Of a DNA stretch of 64,000 nucleotides, positions 52,801 through 57,727 are shown in pieces (position 1 is the first letter of the stretch; each line of letters starts with the position of its first letter). This DNA is from Siphonodentalium dalli (lineage: Eukaryota; Mollusca; Scaphopoda; Gadilida; Siphonodentaliidae): contig CP136069.1 of assembly GCA_032622095.1 (NCBI GenBank), positions 31,502,342-31,566,341 of the forward strand, read 5' to 3'. The notes beneath the pieces are model-generated. The model was not told where the DNA came from. It did not search any database and was given only the letters and a program-made list of their open reading frames with translations. The position numbers and the translations under genes were made by a program.

Positions 52801-54006
52801 ATTTTCTTCTTATTTGGTATGAATCTTTCACAATAGATCGGAATGAGTTCGAAAAACAGGTTAGTCCGATTTGTTTACCTGAGTTATGACCCTTAATTTG
52901 TCTATTTTTAGCAATTTTATTACTGTTATTACATTCATATTTGATATGTGGACATTTAACAACAATATTTTGATCAAGTTCGAAAACCAGTTTGCCAAAG
53001 CCAATCTTGGATTTTACTTCTGCACAAGCCTTGAAATAGCATGTCTGTCATTTGAAGAATGAGGTCCCCAGAGGGTGAATTTAGTGATGCTATCCCGCAT
53101 TCTGCTGAGGTGTAAGCAGAATGAGGTCCTCAGAGGGTGAATTTGGTGATGCTAGCCCGCTATGCGGGGTAGCATCACTAAATTCACCCTCTGGGGACCT
53201 CATTCTGCAAATGACAGACACACTATTTCAAGGCTTGCTTCTGCATGAATAAATAAATACTTCAGCATGCCCTAGAGCCAACATATTTGATCCAATTGAT
53301 CTCAAACTTCATATGGCTATTCTGGTTGACCTCTGATATTGCTTAAGCAGTTAAACTTTCCGCATTCCTTATTGCTCCATTGACTGTAATGATGTATGAC
53401 ATTATCCCTTCTCCCAGTTGAGCAACAGTGTCATTGACATGAGCATGTAGTTTCTTTAGTAATGTCTTGAGAAAGTTTCTTTTTCCATGCAGAATGAGGT
53501 CCCCAGAGGATGAATTTACTGCCGCTGTCCCACTGTTCATTCTGCAAATGTCCAGCACCATATTTTTATTTTAGGCCTGATGTGTTTTAAAACCTGTCGT
53601 GTTTTTTCATACTGATTAAAATATATTTCATACTGATTGAAATTTTCCGAATAAATTGAATTGAACATGAATAAAAATGTTGCATGCTTGGGGTTTTGCA
53701 GCCCTAAGAAACAGGAAATTGCGTGAACTAATGATATATTTATTATTTCAGGTGAAGAGTTCCTGGGCTGGTTACTATGACTACAACTATATCGATCAGA
53801 ATCTCATTATTGGAAGCCATCCTTATTACAAGAACTTTTTATTTGCAAATGGAATGAGTGGTCACGGTATTCAGCAGTCTGTTTCGATTGGTCGAGCCAT
53901 TATGGAGCTGATTTGTGATGGAGAATATAAAACAATAGACTTGTCAAATTATGGATTTGACAGATTTATCGATGATAGACCTCTGTATGAGGAATCAATT
54001 GTATGA
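16636..54006 (+). CDS. FOXRED1: FAD-dependent oxidoreductase domain-containing protein 1 (FOXRED1 orthologue), nine exons
   Basis: Exons: 16636-16872, 24258-24387, 26296-26395, 42176-42270, 43360-43514, 45326-45471, 48516-48651, 52217-52321 and 53752-54006. All introns are GT-AG and phases match throughout, giving 452 residues, close to vertebrate FOXRED1. The N-terminus ([11 protein letters not shown]) is basic and free of early acidic residues, as in a mitochondrial presequence. [18 protein letters not shown] (about 46-63) is the Rossmann FAD-binding motif and VERD (74-77) ends beta-2. [53 protein letters not shown] and [19 protein letters not shown] (about 400-418) are the DAO-family signatures in order. 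Known role: assembly or stability of respiratory complex I. The start is fixed by an in-frame TAG at 16630-16632. Introns total about 36 kb and are almost wholly repeats. Confidence 0.95.
17143..18672 (+). mobile_element. piggyBac-type element nested in the palindrome array
   Basis: TTAA lies at 17139-17142 and 18673-18676. The 13-bp TIR CACGTTGAGTGCC is perfect at both ends. Subterminal ACTACGAGATAACTT motifs appear in both orientations (17281, 17350, 18605, 18640). A short plus-strand frame (17496-17678) starts [20 protein letters not shown] and is rich in Asp, Glu and Ser. That is what the N-terminal region of piggyBac-type transposases often looks like, but no catalytic DDD domain is present. 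This is a decayed or internally deleted copy. Confidence 0.75.
17496..17678 (+). pseudogene. Possible N-terminal remnant of a piggyBac-like transposase
   Basis: The 60-residue frame has the acidic/serine run [20 protein letters not shown]. It lies about 350 bp inside the left TIR in the orientation expected for a transposase. No downstream transposase domain is recognisable before the right TIR. The assignment is based on composition and position only; it may equally be a chance frame. Confidence 0.35.
19130..19440. repeat. Two tandem units of the 'GACATAACTC.TGTAAAAATT' repeat
   Basis: ACTCTGGTAAAAATTGGCGG at 19191 and ACTCTTGTAAAAATTGGCAG at 19275 are followed each time by 'AAGTTATC.CGAAACCAAAAT'. 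The period is about 85-90 bp. The grammar is shared with several other regions of the window. Confidence 0.6.
19581..21515. repeat. Minisatellite, 33/34-bp unit, about 57 copies
   Basis: Unit TAAATCCTGTAGCACGCCC + TACAGACCACATCCC, with a one-A deletion giving the 33-bp variant. The core CTGTAG-CACGCC-CTACAG is a 6-bp inverted repeat with a 6-nt loop. The leftmost copies (19581-19740) carry GTGGCACACC, while the interior is homogenised to GTAGCACGCC. Both ends share 'CCCTAATCCAATCAT' (19617 and 21507). Long minus-strand frames here follow from the unit and are not genes. It lies in FOXRED1 intron 1. Confidence 0.95.
21530..22900. other. FOXRED1 intron 1; no gene seen
   Basis: AT-rich sequence. 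GGGAGCCATCAAATC at 21557, GGGAGCTATTCATAC at 21809 and CCATCTTGG.AT motifs suggest degenerate units of another tandem family of about 150-250 bp. Nothing coding was found. Confidence 0.4.
23023..23405. mobile_element. TTAA-flanked MITE C with two hairpins
   Basis: TTAA lies at 23019-23022 and 23406-23409. Ends are CACTTTACCCAACAGAAGGG and ...TTTGTTGGGTAAAGGG. Two copies of a 75-bp hairpin (GCCAATGCATTCTCTTATAT and its complement) flank an AT-rich spacer. It is in opposite orientation to 61666-62121. Confidence 0.85.
24043..24293 (+). repeat. Six tandem 43-bp copies of the FOXRED1 exon 2 splice acceptor
   Basis: Each unit carries a pyrimidine tract and acceptor (TTATTTTTGTTGCAG) plus the first 28 bases of exon 2 (TATGCACGTTCATCCAGYGT...). 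Unit starts are 24043, 24086, 24129, 24172, 24215 and 24258; only the last continues into SVGGIRHQF. Because 43 is not a multiple of three, only the acceptor before 24129 keeps the exon frame (adding 43 residues). All three frames are open across the array. Confidence 0.9.
24258..24387 (+). CDS. FOXRED1: FOXRED1 exon 2 (residues 80-123)
   Basis: Starts [17 protein letters not shown] and ends HLSVL plus one base (phase 1), donor [15 protein letters not shown] is a conserved FOXRED1 block. I chose the last of six equivalent acceptors because it gives the shortest, family-like join to ERDFT of exon 1. Confidence 0.85.
24440..24859. mobile_element. TTAA element (family of 47474-48289), interrupted by MITE A
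   Basis: GGAACTACTCTTCAATGAGT...GTATTTAGTATAGAAATTG with TTAA (24860-24863) matches the right end of 47474-48289, and 'GCAGAAGGATTCATA' matches its interior. The left terminus is eroded. Confidence 0.6.
24594..24796. mobile_element. MITE A copy 4, full-length palindrome
   Basis: TA-flanked CAGTAATGCTCTAAGTAATC to its complement. The arms are almost perfectly complementary over about 100 bp each, meeting near 24704 (CTCTCACCGAGAGC). This is the best full-length example of family A. Confidence 0.9.
24864..25049. mobile_element. TTAA-flanked MITE C
   Basis: TTAA lies at 24860-24863 (shared with the element on its left) and 25050-25053. Ends are CCCTTCCATGACTAGCTTCC and ...GCAGCTCCCATCATGAAAGTA. 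It contains the GCCAATGCATTCTCTTATAT hairpin. Confidence 0.75.
25158..25403. mobile_element. MITE B, short form
   Basis: Perfect 8-bp duplications GACAGTAG lie at 25150-25157 and 25404-25411. Ends are CAAGCCTTGAAATAGTGTGT and its complement. A further right-end fragment lies at 25068-25130. Confidence 0.9.
25500..25665. repeat. Right half of a long-form MITE B
   Basis: 'GAGGCCTATGCGGCATGAGG' leads into one hairpin and ends CAGACATACTGTTTCCAGAC. The left half is missing. Confidence 0.65.
26098..26295 (+). repeat. Four upstream duplicates of the FOXRED1 exon 3 splice acceptor
   Basis: ATTTATCCATTTCAG|ATGAGGATCCACC is repeated with exon-like starts at 26098, 26143, 26207, 26251 and the chosen 26296 (spacings 45, 64, 44, 45). 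The first copy has a degraded acceptor (CATTAGAG). The second carries a longer piece of exon 3 (to GGTTACCTGTTTCT). Using the acceptor before 26251 would add 15 residues in frame. The acceptors before 26143 and 26098 lead to an in-frame TGA at about 26208. Confidence 0.9.
26296..26395 (+). CDS. FOXRED1: FOXRED1 exon 3 (residues 123-157)
   Basis: Phase 1 in, phase 2 out. It encodes [18 protein letters not shown] and [13 protein letters not shown]. Donor GTAGGT. The following intron is the largest (15.8 kb) and holds the two DIRS-like elements. Confidence 0.9.
26976..27188. mobile_element. MITE A copy 5, full-length palindrome
   Basis: TA-flanked CAGTAATGCTCTAATTAATC and its complement, meeting near 27082 (CTCTCCCCGAGAG). 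Confidence 0.9.
29029..30121. repeat. Direct repeat pair of about 195 bp inside element X
   Basis: 29029-29222 and 29925-30119 are almost identical ('CTGGGTGGGGAAGACTCGTT', 'CCCATGGTGCAGTGGCCCAC', 'CGTAATACCTTCGGGATACA'). Between them, 29600-29760 carries a GC-richer stretch (CTCGGGCAGGACCAGTTCTG) also seen in element Y at 34385. Confidence 0.8.
30655..31166. repeat. Three tandem copies, about 175-180 bp, related to the 29029 repeat
   Basis: 'TTCTGGGTGGGGAAG' starts near 30657, 30830 and 31011. Each copy contains GTGCAGTGGCCCACATCTCC and ACCTTCGGGATACCTC.AGG. Frames on both strands across the array come from the repeat. Confidence 0.85.
32930..33575. repeat. Two tandem units of about 340 bp in element Y
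   Basis: CCATTTCAAGGCCTTACGAG occurs near 32931 and 33270. Both are followed by ATAAGGTATGAT, AATGCCACGTGATTC and ATCGCTACTGACGCTATCT. The copies are moderately diverged. Confidence 0.8.
33714..34015. repeat. Cluster of 'ACCGCGGT' palindromes
   Basis: GGTGATACC, ACCGCGGTG and GGATACCGCGGTATAGTACC recur in both orientations, framed by GTATATACCGCT on the left and GCGGTATAGTACCGCC on the right. It may be a small TIR element inserted in Y; no target duplication was resolved. Confidence 0.45.
34683..35288 (+). pseudogene. Gag-like frame of element Y (fragment)
   Basis: A 201-codon frame in a GC-richer segment. The N-terminal half looks random in this frame, while another frame at 34634-34897 reads a Pro/Gly-rich peptide ([20 protein letters not shown]). 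The C-terminal half has [19 protein letters not shown], a Ser/Asp-rich pattern repeated in frame at 36990-37090. I infer a decayed, frameshifted ORF1 of a DIRS-like element; similarity to any named Gag was not checked. Confidence 0.35.
35525..35925. repeat. Two tandem units of about 200-215 bp in element Y
   Basis: GCAAAGACGTTTGC.CTGTCC occurs near 35520 and 35728, each followed by 'GGAAGCTC.TTGACTAGC', 'GGGATCCCAACC.CATGGCACC' and 'CTCTGC.CGCTTCGGT.TATGC'. Confidence 0.8.
36367..36724. mobile_element. hAT-type MITE, intact copy of the 10842-12829 family
   Basis: Ends CAGTCCTTCCCAGGAG and ...CATGGGAAGGACTG. The surroundings are AT-rich; TTTATAT lies immediately on both sides (7 bp). It is inserted in element Y. 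Confidence 0.8.
37746..38258. other. No feature seen
   Basis: AT-rich intron 3 sequence between the DIRS-like element and MITE B. Confidence 0.4.
38259..38511. mobile_element. MITE B, short form
   Basis: Perfect 8-bp duplications GCTGGGAT lie at 38251-38258 and 38512-38519. Ends CAAGCCTTGAAATAGGGTGT and its complement. Confidence 0.9.
38893..39085. repeat. Degenerate MITE C, right end lost
   Basis: TTAACCCTTCCGTGATTAAA begins it. Two imperfect GCATTCTCTTATATATGCGA-type hairpins follow. The right TTAA is not found. Confidence 0.6.
39193..40395. mobile_element. hAT-type element with a second hAT nested inside
   Basis: Perfect 8-bp duplications TGTGTAGG lie at 39185-39192 and 40396-40403. TIRs CAGAGGCGGACTGGGCC and, reverse-complemented, CAGAGGCGGACTGGCC. 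No transposase is visible. Confidence 0.9.
39653..40153. mobile_element. Nested hAT-type MITE (501 bp)
   Basis: Perfect 8-bp duplications CACAGCGT lie at 39645-39652 and 40154-40161. TIR CAAGGCTCAAAATAA is perfect. A minus-strand frame at 39878-40099 (73 residues, with [11 protein letters not shown]) could be a zinc-finger-like remnant, but there is no other support. Confidence 0.9.
40490..40830. repeat. Two tandem units of about 165 bp ('TGAGCAATATT.AACAGAATTT')
   Basis: AACTTGAGCAATATTAAACA (40531) and AACTTGAGCAATATTCAACA (40681) are both followed by TTGATATTTGG.ATGTGG and then GTTATGCCCCTTTTTCG. Same grammar as the downstream array. Confidence 0.75.
40860..41965. repeat. Tandem array, 160-161 bp unit, five to six copies
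   Basis: GAGTTATGGCCCTTAATTAG occurs with spacing 161, 161, 160 and 161 (41258, 41419, 41580, 41740, 41901). Each unit contains TTAGCGCGATAACTTCAACA, ATTCGATTGAAATTTGG and 'ATATCTCGGACGAGTTCGAA'. Neighbouring units are about 95% identical, so expansion was recent. Confidence 0.9.
42176..42270 (+). CDS. FOXRED1: FOXRED1 exon 4 (residues 157-189)
   Basis: Completes Arg and encodes [20 protein letters not shown] and [11 protein letters not shown] plus one base. Acceptor TTGTTGCAG. The donor GTCTAT is weak (only GT conserved), but the phase and the join to [11 protein letters not shown] in exon 5 are exact. Confidence 0.9.
42605..42866. repeat. MITE C cluster, left end unclear
   Basis: Two GCCAATGCATTCTCTTATAT hairpins (42610-42680 and 42764-42824) are separated by AT-rich sequence. 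The right end CAGCTCCTGTCATGACAGAG with TTAA (42867-42870) is visible. The left TTAA is not identified. Confidence 0.65.
42923..43290. mobile_element. TTAA-flanked element, reverse copy of 14592-14979
   Basis: TTAA lies at 42919-42922 and 43291-43294. It starts AGACATACTATGGACTTG and ends CGGAGTGTTTCACAACACT. Confidence 0.75.
43360..43514 (+). CDS. FOXRED1: FOXRED1 exon 5 (residues 189-240)
   Basis: [19 protein letters not shown], then [15 protein letters not shown]. Phase 1 in, phase 0 out, donor GTTAGT. A MITE begins 17 nt after the exon. Confidence 0.92.
43535..43779. mobile_element. TTAA-flanked MITE C, 17 nt after FOXRED1 exon 5
   Basis: TTAA lies at 43531-43534 and 43780-43783. Ends CCCTTTGAGTGCCAGG and, reverse-complemented, CCCTTTGAGTGCCAGG (perfect). 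Contains the GCATTCTCTTATATATGCGA hairpin. Confidence 0.9.
43800..44170. repeat. Two to three units of the 'GATGATAACTT.A.TTAATT' repeat
   Basis: CCAGATGATAACTTCAGTTC (43851) and CCGGATGATAACTTTATTTA (44007) are followed by 'AACTAAATGGAATGA.ATT.GGTATG'. Period about 155 bp. Confidence 0.65.
44195..44625. mobile_element. TIR element with arms of about 100 bp
   Basis: GACGTGTCACACAATATTTT...AAACCATTTTGCACGT.AAATTTT at 44214-44310 is matched by its complement at 44505-44615 (ACGTGCAAAATGGTTTATAC, CACATGTGCAATCATCAACT). The target duplication was not resolved. Confidence 0.65.
44780..45055. repeat. Degenerate long-form MITE B
   Basis: The internal part (TCTCTGGAAAGTATCTATAG, CAATGTTAATTT complement) and the second hairpin (GCAGAATGAGGTTCCCAGGG...) are present. 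Ends are eroded. Confidence 0.65.
45103..45308. mobile_element. MITE A copy 6, ends 17 nt before FOXRED1 exon 6
   Basis: TA-flanked CAGAATGCTCTAAATAATCG to ...TATAGAGCATTACTG. Only TATCTATTTTTTCCTAG lies between it and the exon, so the branch point must be in MITE sequence. Confidence 0.9.
45326..45471 (+). CDS. FOXRED1: FOXRED1 exon 6 (residues 241-289)
   Basis: [20 protein letters not shown] then [16 protein letters not shown] and DIGLPVEP. Acceptor TTTTTTCCTAG, donor GTATGT, phase 2 out. NCAGPWA is the conserved segment near the flavin. Confidence 0.92.
45847..46365. mobile_element. TTAA-flanked element with TIRs of about 130 bp
   Basis: TTAA lies at 45843-45846 and 46366-46369. Ends AGATGGATTATCTCTTTAAA and, reverse-complemented, AGGTGGATTATCTCTTTGTA. 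The element is flanked by TTTGCCAAA-rich sequence (45548-45612 and 46495-46560), which may be a further, older element around it. Confidence 0.75.
46570..47290. other. FOXRED1 intron 6; no gene seen
   Basis: AT-rich. A short imperfect repeat 'CTGCTAAATTGCTATGATG' occurs three times at 46625-46700. Confidence 0.4.
47292..47455. repeat. Fold-back hairpin
   Basis: TCTAGTGTTTTTGAGTGGAT...GCGACAAATGTTTATTTTTC is complementary to the segment 47378-47448 (AAATAAACATTTGTCTCTTG, TGGGTATCCAATCATAAACA). Related sequence lies at 46965-47040. Confidence 0.6.
47474..48289. mobile_element. TTAA-flanked element with nested hAT
   Basis: TTAA lies at 47470-47473 and 48290-48293. Ends CCCTTTCTATGCTGAATG and ...GAGTATTTAGTATATAAAGGG. 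The family recurs at 24440-24859 and, reversed, at 55149-55393. Confidence 0.75.
47651..48254. mobile_element. hAT-type element (604 bp) nested in the TTAA element
   Basis: 8-bp duplications AACTACTC (47643-47650) and AGCTACTC (48255-48262), one mismatch. Ends TAGGGCCCTG and CAGGGCCCTA. Subterminal GAATCGAATC repeats are at both ends. A right-end remnant lies at 63240-63366. Confidence 0.8.
48516..48651 (+). CDS. FOXRED1: FOXRED1 exon 7 (residues 289-334)
   Basis: [46 protein letters not shown]. Acceptor AATTTCAG, donor GTGAGC, phase 0 out. AYFRREG is conserved in FOXRED1. Confidence 0.93.
48693..49129. mobile_element. MITE B, intact long form
   Basis: Perfect 8-bp duplications TACTGGGT lie at 48685-48692 and 49130-49137. 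Ends CAAGTCTGAGATTAGTGTGT and ...ACTAAATTCAGTCTTG. Two hairpins flank 170 bp of AT-rich interior. This is the reference long copy. It starts 41 nt after FOXRED1 exon 7. Confidence 0.9.
49312..49690. repeat. Minisatellite, about 45-bp unit, about eight copies
   Basis: CTCTAAGGGAACTAGTCATC + AGAGTCCAGTCCAGTCCTGA + ACATT, with frequent short deletions and substitutions. Confidence 0.85.
50168..51822. mobile_element. TTAA-flanked, piggyBac-like 1.66-kb element with internal 380-bp repeats
   Basis: TTAA lies at 50164-50167 and 51823-51826. Ends CCCTTTGAACCCTGGCT and, reverse-complemented, CCCTTTGAACCTGACTGG. Inside are two to three diverged tandem units of about 380 bp (TATGTTCAA.TGGTG...CCATGG.CCACTG...TCACTCCCTGGTAACGG). 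Near the right end are two copies of the hairpin CTGGCCGCTTTTGCGGCCAG. No transposase frame was found. Confidence 0.7.
51928..51950. repeat. Solo left TIR of MITE A
   Basis: TACAGCAATGCCCTAAGTAA then TCGACTCCTTAA, followed by (TTAAA)n. The rest of the element is gone. Confidence 0.7.
51980..52180. mobile_element. MITE A copy 7, inserted in a palindromic target
   Basis: TA-flanked CAGTAATGCTCTAAATAATC and its complement. Flanks are AAATATGCA-TA and TA-TGCATATTT, so the empty site was a 20-bp palindrome centred on TA. The element ends 36 nt before FOXRED1 exon 8. Confidence 0.9.
52217..52321 (+). CDS. FOXRED1: FOXRED1 exon 8 (residues 334/335-369)
   Basis: Thirty-five codons: [20 protein letters not shown] and [15 protein letters not shown]. 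Acceptor TATTTTTTAG, donor GTTAGT, phase 0 on both sides. Confidence 0.92.
52370..52990. repeat. Diverged units of the 'TTATGGCCCTTAGTTTGTC' tandem family
   Basis: GAGTTCGAAAACCAG, 'AAGTTATGGCCCTTAGTTTG' and 'GAGTTATGACCCTTAATTTG' recur with a period of about 150-160 bp. It starts with the same 'TAGTTTTTTATCCAAACTCG' head as the array at 40856. Confidence 0.7.
53025..53237. mobile_element. MITE B, short form
   Basis: Perfect 8-bp duplications CTTCTGCA lie at 53017-53024 and 53238-53245. The first hairpin is shortened. A degenerate B fragment follows at 53488-53580. Confidence 0.9.
53752..54006 (+). CDS. FOXRED1: FOXRED1 exon 9, last exon (residues 370-452)
   Basis: [20 protein letters not shown], then [20 protein letters not shown] and LYEESIV-stop (TGA 54004-54006). 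Acceptor [23 protein letters not shown] is the DAO-family C-terminal flavin-binding motif. Confidence 0.95.
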   Translation: MKSSWAGYYDYNYIDQNLIIGSHPYYKNFLFANGMSGHGIQQSVSIGRAIMELICDGEYKTIDLSNYGFDRFIDDRPLYEESIV

Positions 54007-54017
54007 ATCACTTTTAT

Positions 54018-54535
54018 CCACAGGCCCCTGGGGAATATTATTAAATACCAATATAGACTATACCAGTGTAAAGGTTCCAATGATCGATTTCGGTTTAAAA
54101 CCACACCAACTATCAAAACCCTACTAAATTCTAGAAATCGATAATTGCAGCCAAAATATCCTCAGGTGTCTTCTTGGCAATAAAATTCCCTTTCATTTGA
54201 TATATAACTTGGCGAAAATTATGAGTCAGTCAAAATATCATATCGGAAACTAGCCAAATCTATTAATGAAGAAATTGGGTCGTCAATCTCCCTATCCACT
54301 CAGTGGCCTTTGACCTAGTTATAAAATCAATATTTTAGAGCAATAATTTGTCGCGAACGTGTATTTGAATGTGATGACATTACTATAAATGCTCATATAT
54401 GTTCCGCAAGTCATTCCCAAGCCATCCATACCTTTTTTATTTCATCCGATATTTAGCCAAAATCGATCATTGGAACCTTTACACTGGTATTGTCGATATT
54501 GGTATTTTAGTAATTTTGCCCAGGGGCCTGTGCTT
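54018..54535. mobile_element. TIR element in the FOXRED1 3' UTR
   Basis: CACAGGCCCCTGGG... (54019) and ...CCCAGGGGCCTGTG (to 54532) are inverted; the arms extend about 80 bp (AGTGTAAAGGTTCCAATGAT and its complement). CTTTTAT lies just outside each end, a 7-bp (or 8 with one mismatch) duplication suggesting hAT. It begins about 12-15 nt after the stop codon. Confidence 0.75.
54179..54184 (+). terminator. Candidate FOXRED1 polyadenylation signal AATAAA
   Basis: The first AATAAA after the stop codon (about 170 nt downstream) lies inside the inserted TIR element. Confidence 0.5.
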
Positions 54536-54908
54536 TTATTATGTTGAAATTAGCAAGGATTTTTTTTCATGCTATTCAAGACGTAAATACCTTACTCATA
54601 TTTGAATTCGCACAGTACCATTTTTCTTCAGTTTTAAAATTCGAAAACTTTAATTGTTCACTTACCTTTTGATATGTACAATGTCATTCAGATTGTCTGC
54701 ACACACATATTAGTAATGTTTTAATCAAGTATGTGGAACATATATGCTCAATACCCATACAACCTCCCCTGTTAATTCGCAATTTGAGTCATAATATTTT
54801 TCGCTCAGTTGTAAATTCGTGCACGAAAAATAGTGCTGTGTGAATTGAAATAGAAGTAAGGTAGACAAGAAACATCAAATGCCATTAGGACACATTTCGG
54901 TGCATTAA

Positions 54909-55070
54909 CCCTTTCAGTGCCAAGTCCGATTTTTGTATCAACCCATATTTCCTAGATCATTTTTCAAATTTATTGATTATGATAATGTGATACATTGATG
55001 GAAAGAGCTCTTAGAGCTCTTTCCATCAATGTATCACATTATTATAATCAATAAATTTGAAAAATGCGTT
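54909..55070. repeat. TTAA-flanked palindrome, right end lost
   Basis: TTAA (54905-54908) then CCCTTTCAGTGCCAAGTCCG. The inner arms meet at GAGCTCTTAGAGCTC. The complete copy is at 62269-62475. Confidence 0.75.
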
Positions 55071-55148
55071 AAAATACACACAATGCATGTCAATATAAAG
55101 AGAGCAATTACGCAGTGGTCACACATTAAAACTGCAACTAGTGATTAA

Positions 55149-55393
55149 CCCTTAACCAAATACTCATTGACAAGTAGTTTTTTTTATTTAGGAAATGCTC
55201 AGATAATAAGATCAGCAAATGGCCATTTTTGAATTTATTATCTGAACATTTCCCGCCATTGAATAGGAATACTTCTGCCATTGTATTAACTGTTGTCTGC
55301 TGATATATCCTGAACATCCTTCCAGATCAATAATAGACCGTCACAATATCTAATTTTATAACTGATGGGAGAATCCATTCAGTAAAGAAAGGG
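55149..55393. mobile_element. TTAA element, reverse copy of the 47474-48289 family without the hAT
   Basis: TTAA lies at 55145-55148 and 55394-55397. Ends CCCTTAACCAAATACTCATT and ...GAATCCATTCAGTAAAGAAAGGG. Confidence 0.75.
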
Positions 55394-55409
55394 TTAATTC
55401 AGTAATATA

Positions 55410-55644
55410 CAATAATGCCCTAAATAATCGACTCCTTAACCACAGCAGAATTATGGGTAATTTTTCAGGATTTAGTCAGAAATATGGCTTGTTGCCATTC
55501 ATCATAAAGCTTTGTGAGAAAATATGGATTGTTGCCATTCATCGGAAAGTTCTCAGTGGCAACAAGCCATATTTCCAACTGAATCCTGAAAAATTACACA
55601 TAATTCTGCTGTGGTTAAGGAGTCAATTATTTAGGGCATTACTG
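55410..55644. mobile_element. MITE A copy 8
   Basis: TA-flanked CAATAATGCCCTAAATAATC to ...TTTAGGGCATTACTG. An extra 'AATATGG.TTGTTGCCATTCAT' segment is duplicated in the centre. Confidence 0.9.
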
Positions 55645-55915
55645 TAATCAGACACCAGATCCACTCTGGTCAGCTGAAATTTGCATTTTTATTCCACAGC
55701 ATTTCTTTAGAACTGCATCAAATTCTATATTGACTCCGATTGACTTCCACATGTTCTGTGACATTGCTTTTTGTTGTAGCATATTTTGAGGGCTGCACTA
55801 GTGATGTTGTATACTCAGGGCATTAAAAATAAACACTCTTCTTATCAAGTTATTATATATGCAAAACCAATAAGGGGACGCTTCTTATTTATTTTTTTCC
55901 ACTTCTAGAAATTAA

Positions 55916-56090
55916 CTCATTCAGTGCCGGCGACAGATACATCTCACCCGATTATCACAATCCAGATATGCCAGGGTCAGATATATCCATCACCCCTGAC
56001 CATCACAACCCTACAAAACGTACCTAGGAAATCACTAGGAAACATGGCACTGGGGAGCTGTAAACATAAGGAAAACTGGCACTGAATGAG
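55916..56090. mobile_element. TTAA-flanked MITE with perfect 13-bp TIR
   Basis: TTAA lies at 55912-55915 and 56091-56094. Ends CTCATTCAGTGCC and GGCACTGAATGAG. It shares the right TTAA with the next element. Confidence 0.85.
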
Positions 56091-56094
56091 TTAA

Positions 56095-56372
56095 CCCTTT
56101 GAGTGCCAGGTCCGATTTTTGTAACAACCCATATACCCTGTGCCAATGCATTCTCTTATATATGCGAGTCGACCATAGGTCGCCTCACATATATAAGAGA
56201 ATGCATTGGCCTAACAATTTTTCATCATTTGTTATTATTTTTTACAATTTTTTACAATTTTAATAATTTTTTAAAAATCTAAAAAAAAAAAAAAAAAAAA
56301 AATTATTTTTTTGGGCCGATTTTACAGACCGTAAATTAGGGCCGATGAGATCGGCCCCTGGCACTGAAAGGG
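56095..56372. mobile_element. TTAA-flanked MITE C
   Basis: TTAA lies at 56091-56094 and 56373-56376. Ends CCCTTTGAGTGCCAGG and ...CCTGGCACTGAAAGGG. Contains the hairpin and an A-run of about 20. Confidence 0.9.
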
Positions 56373-56467
56373 TTAATGCATGAATAGACAATTTATGGAA
56401 TATAATCCTTCAATATATGAAGCAATCTGTAGAATCTCTCCTGTCTAAAGTATCTTGTGGATAAGGC

Positions 56468-56922
56468 CAGGCCTGAGTATATGGTGCCTCTCATCTGCAG
56501 ATTGCGGTCCCCAGAGGGTGAATTTAGTGACTCTATCTCGCACATTGGCTGCGTCACTAAATTCATCCTCTGGGGTCCTCATTCTGCATGTCCTCATCTG
56601 CTGTGGGAGAAAAAGTCTCGGTTTTAAGTTCCCAAATGGTGAATATTGTGATGTACACCCATTGGGAACCTCGATTATGCAATGTTTGATCTGCCAATTT
56701 GGGGAAATAGAAAAACAAAAATATAAAAGAAATAGAATCTATGTGAAGAGGTTTCTATTGAAATTTGAAAATAAAGAAAGTTTCCAGAGAACATGCCTAA
56801 GCAGAATGAGGTCCCCAGTGGGTGAATTGAATGATGCTTGCCCACTATGCTGGATAGTGTCACTAAATTCACCCTCTGGAGACCTCATTCCGCAAATGAC
56901 AGGCACGTTATTCTCAGGCCTG
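56468..56922. mobile_element. MITE B, long form
   Basis: Perfect 8-bp duplications GATAAGGC lie at 56460-56467 and 56923-56930. Ends CAGGCCTGAGTATATGGTGC and ...TTATTCTCAGGCCTG. The 172-codon frame that spans it is a read-through of hairpins, not a gene. Confidence 0.9.
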
Positions 56923-56939
56923 GATAAGGCCATGCAAAG

Positions 56940-57727
56940 TAAATTTCCGTTTCTCAGACCAAAATATTTTTAAAAGCATGCGCGCAGTTTTTTTAAATCC
57001 AAGCCTGCTCGTATAAAACCAGCTAAGATATTGGGATCTCGAGATACTAGTTTTAGTACGAGTATGCCCCATTACCACTTGTATGAAATGGATTATGCAT
57101 TAGTGACCAGCTCACATAAAAACAACAGTTAAATGTTATCAGATATCACAATTGCGACAATAAATCATATTCAGTAGAAGACATGATATTTGTTCTGAAA
57201 ACCACATCAGTTGTAAATTGAATGCGGTAATTTAATGTAAAATAAAGACATTTTCGCAGTGTTTACATATTCAAACTCAATTGACCTCACGAAGTGACAT
57301 CGGCATATTCCGGCGAAAATGTTCTAGTAATCCGTAAAGTAAACAAACAAAACCACGTGGTCGTAAATTGAATTAATTCTATCACTTATACCCGGTAATT
57401 TGTAAATTAAAAATTGCATATATATCGCGAGATGTTCCGTGTAAGAAATGTTTAACTAATAAGTAAATTTAGGACCACTTACAGTTAAAATAAACCCGTA
57501 ATAGTGAATAAAATAATAGCACACATTGTCGATATGTTGTGTATGGGTGTACTTGATTGTTTATAAGTGATTTTGGGTGTACTGGATTGCTGGCATAGAA
57601 GCCGAACATAGCCGAGTACATTTCGGAACACTTCGGCTTTCAGGTAAAACGTAAACAAACCAATGTTAGTCCTAATAAAACGGAATATTCTACATGAAAG
57701 TTAGATTATGATGTATAATAATATGAT
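56940..57727. other. No feature seen
   Basis: AT-rich intergenic sequence downstream of FOXRED1. No coding signal or repeat was recognised. Confidence 0.4.

Noticed and set aside
56455-56973. 172-residue plus-strand frame as a gene
   Set aside because: It runs through a complete MITE B with its target duplications; the same peptide fragments appear wherever MITE B occurs.
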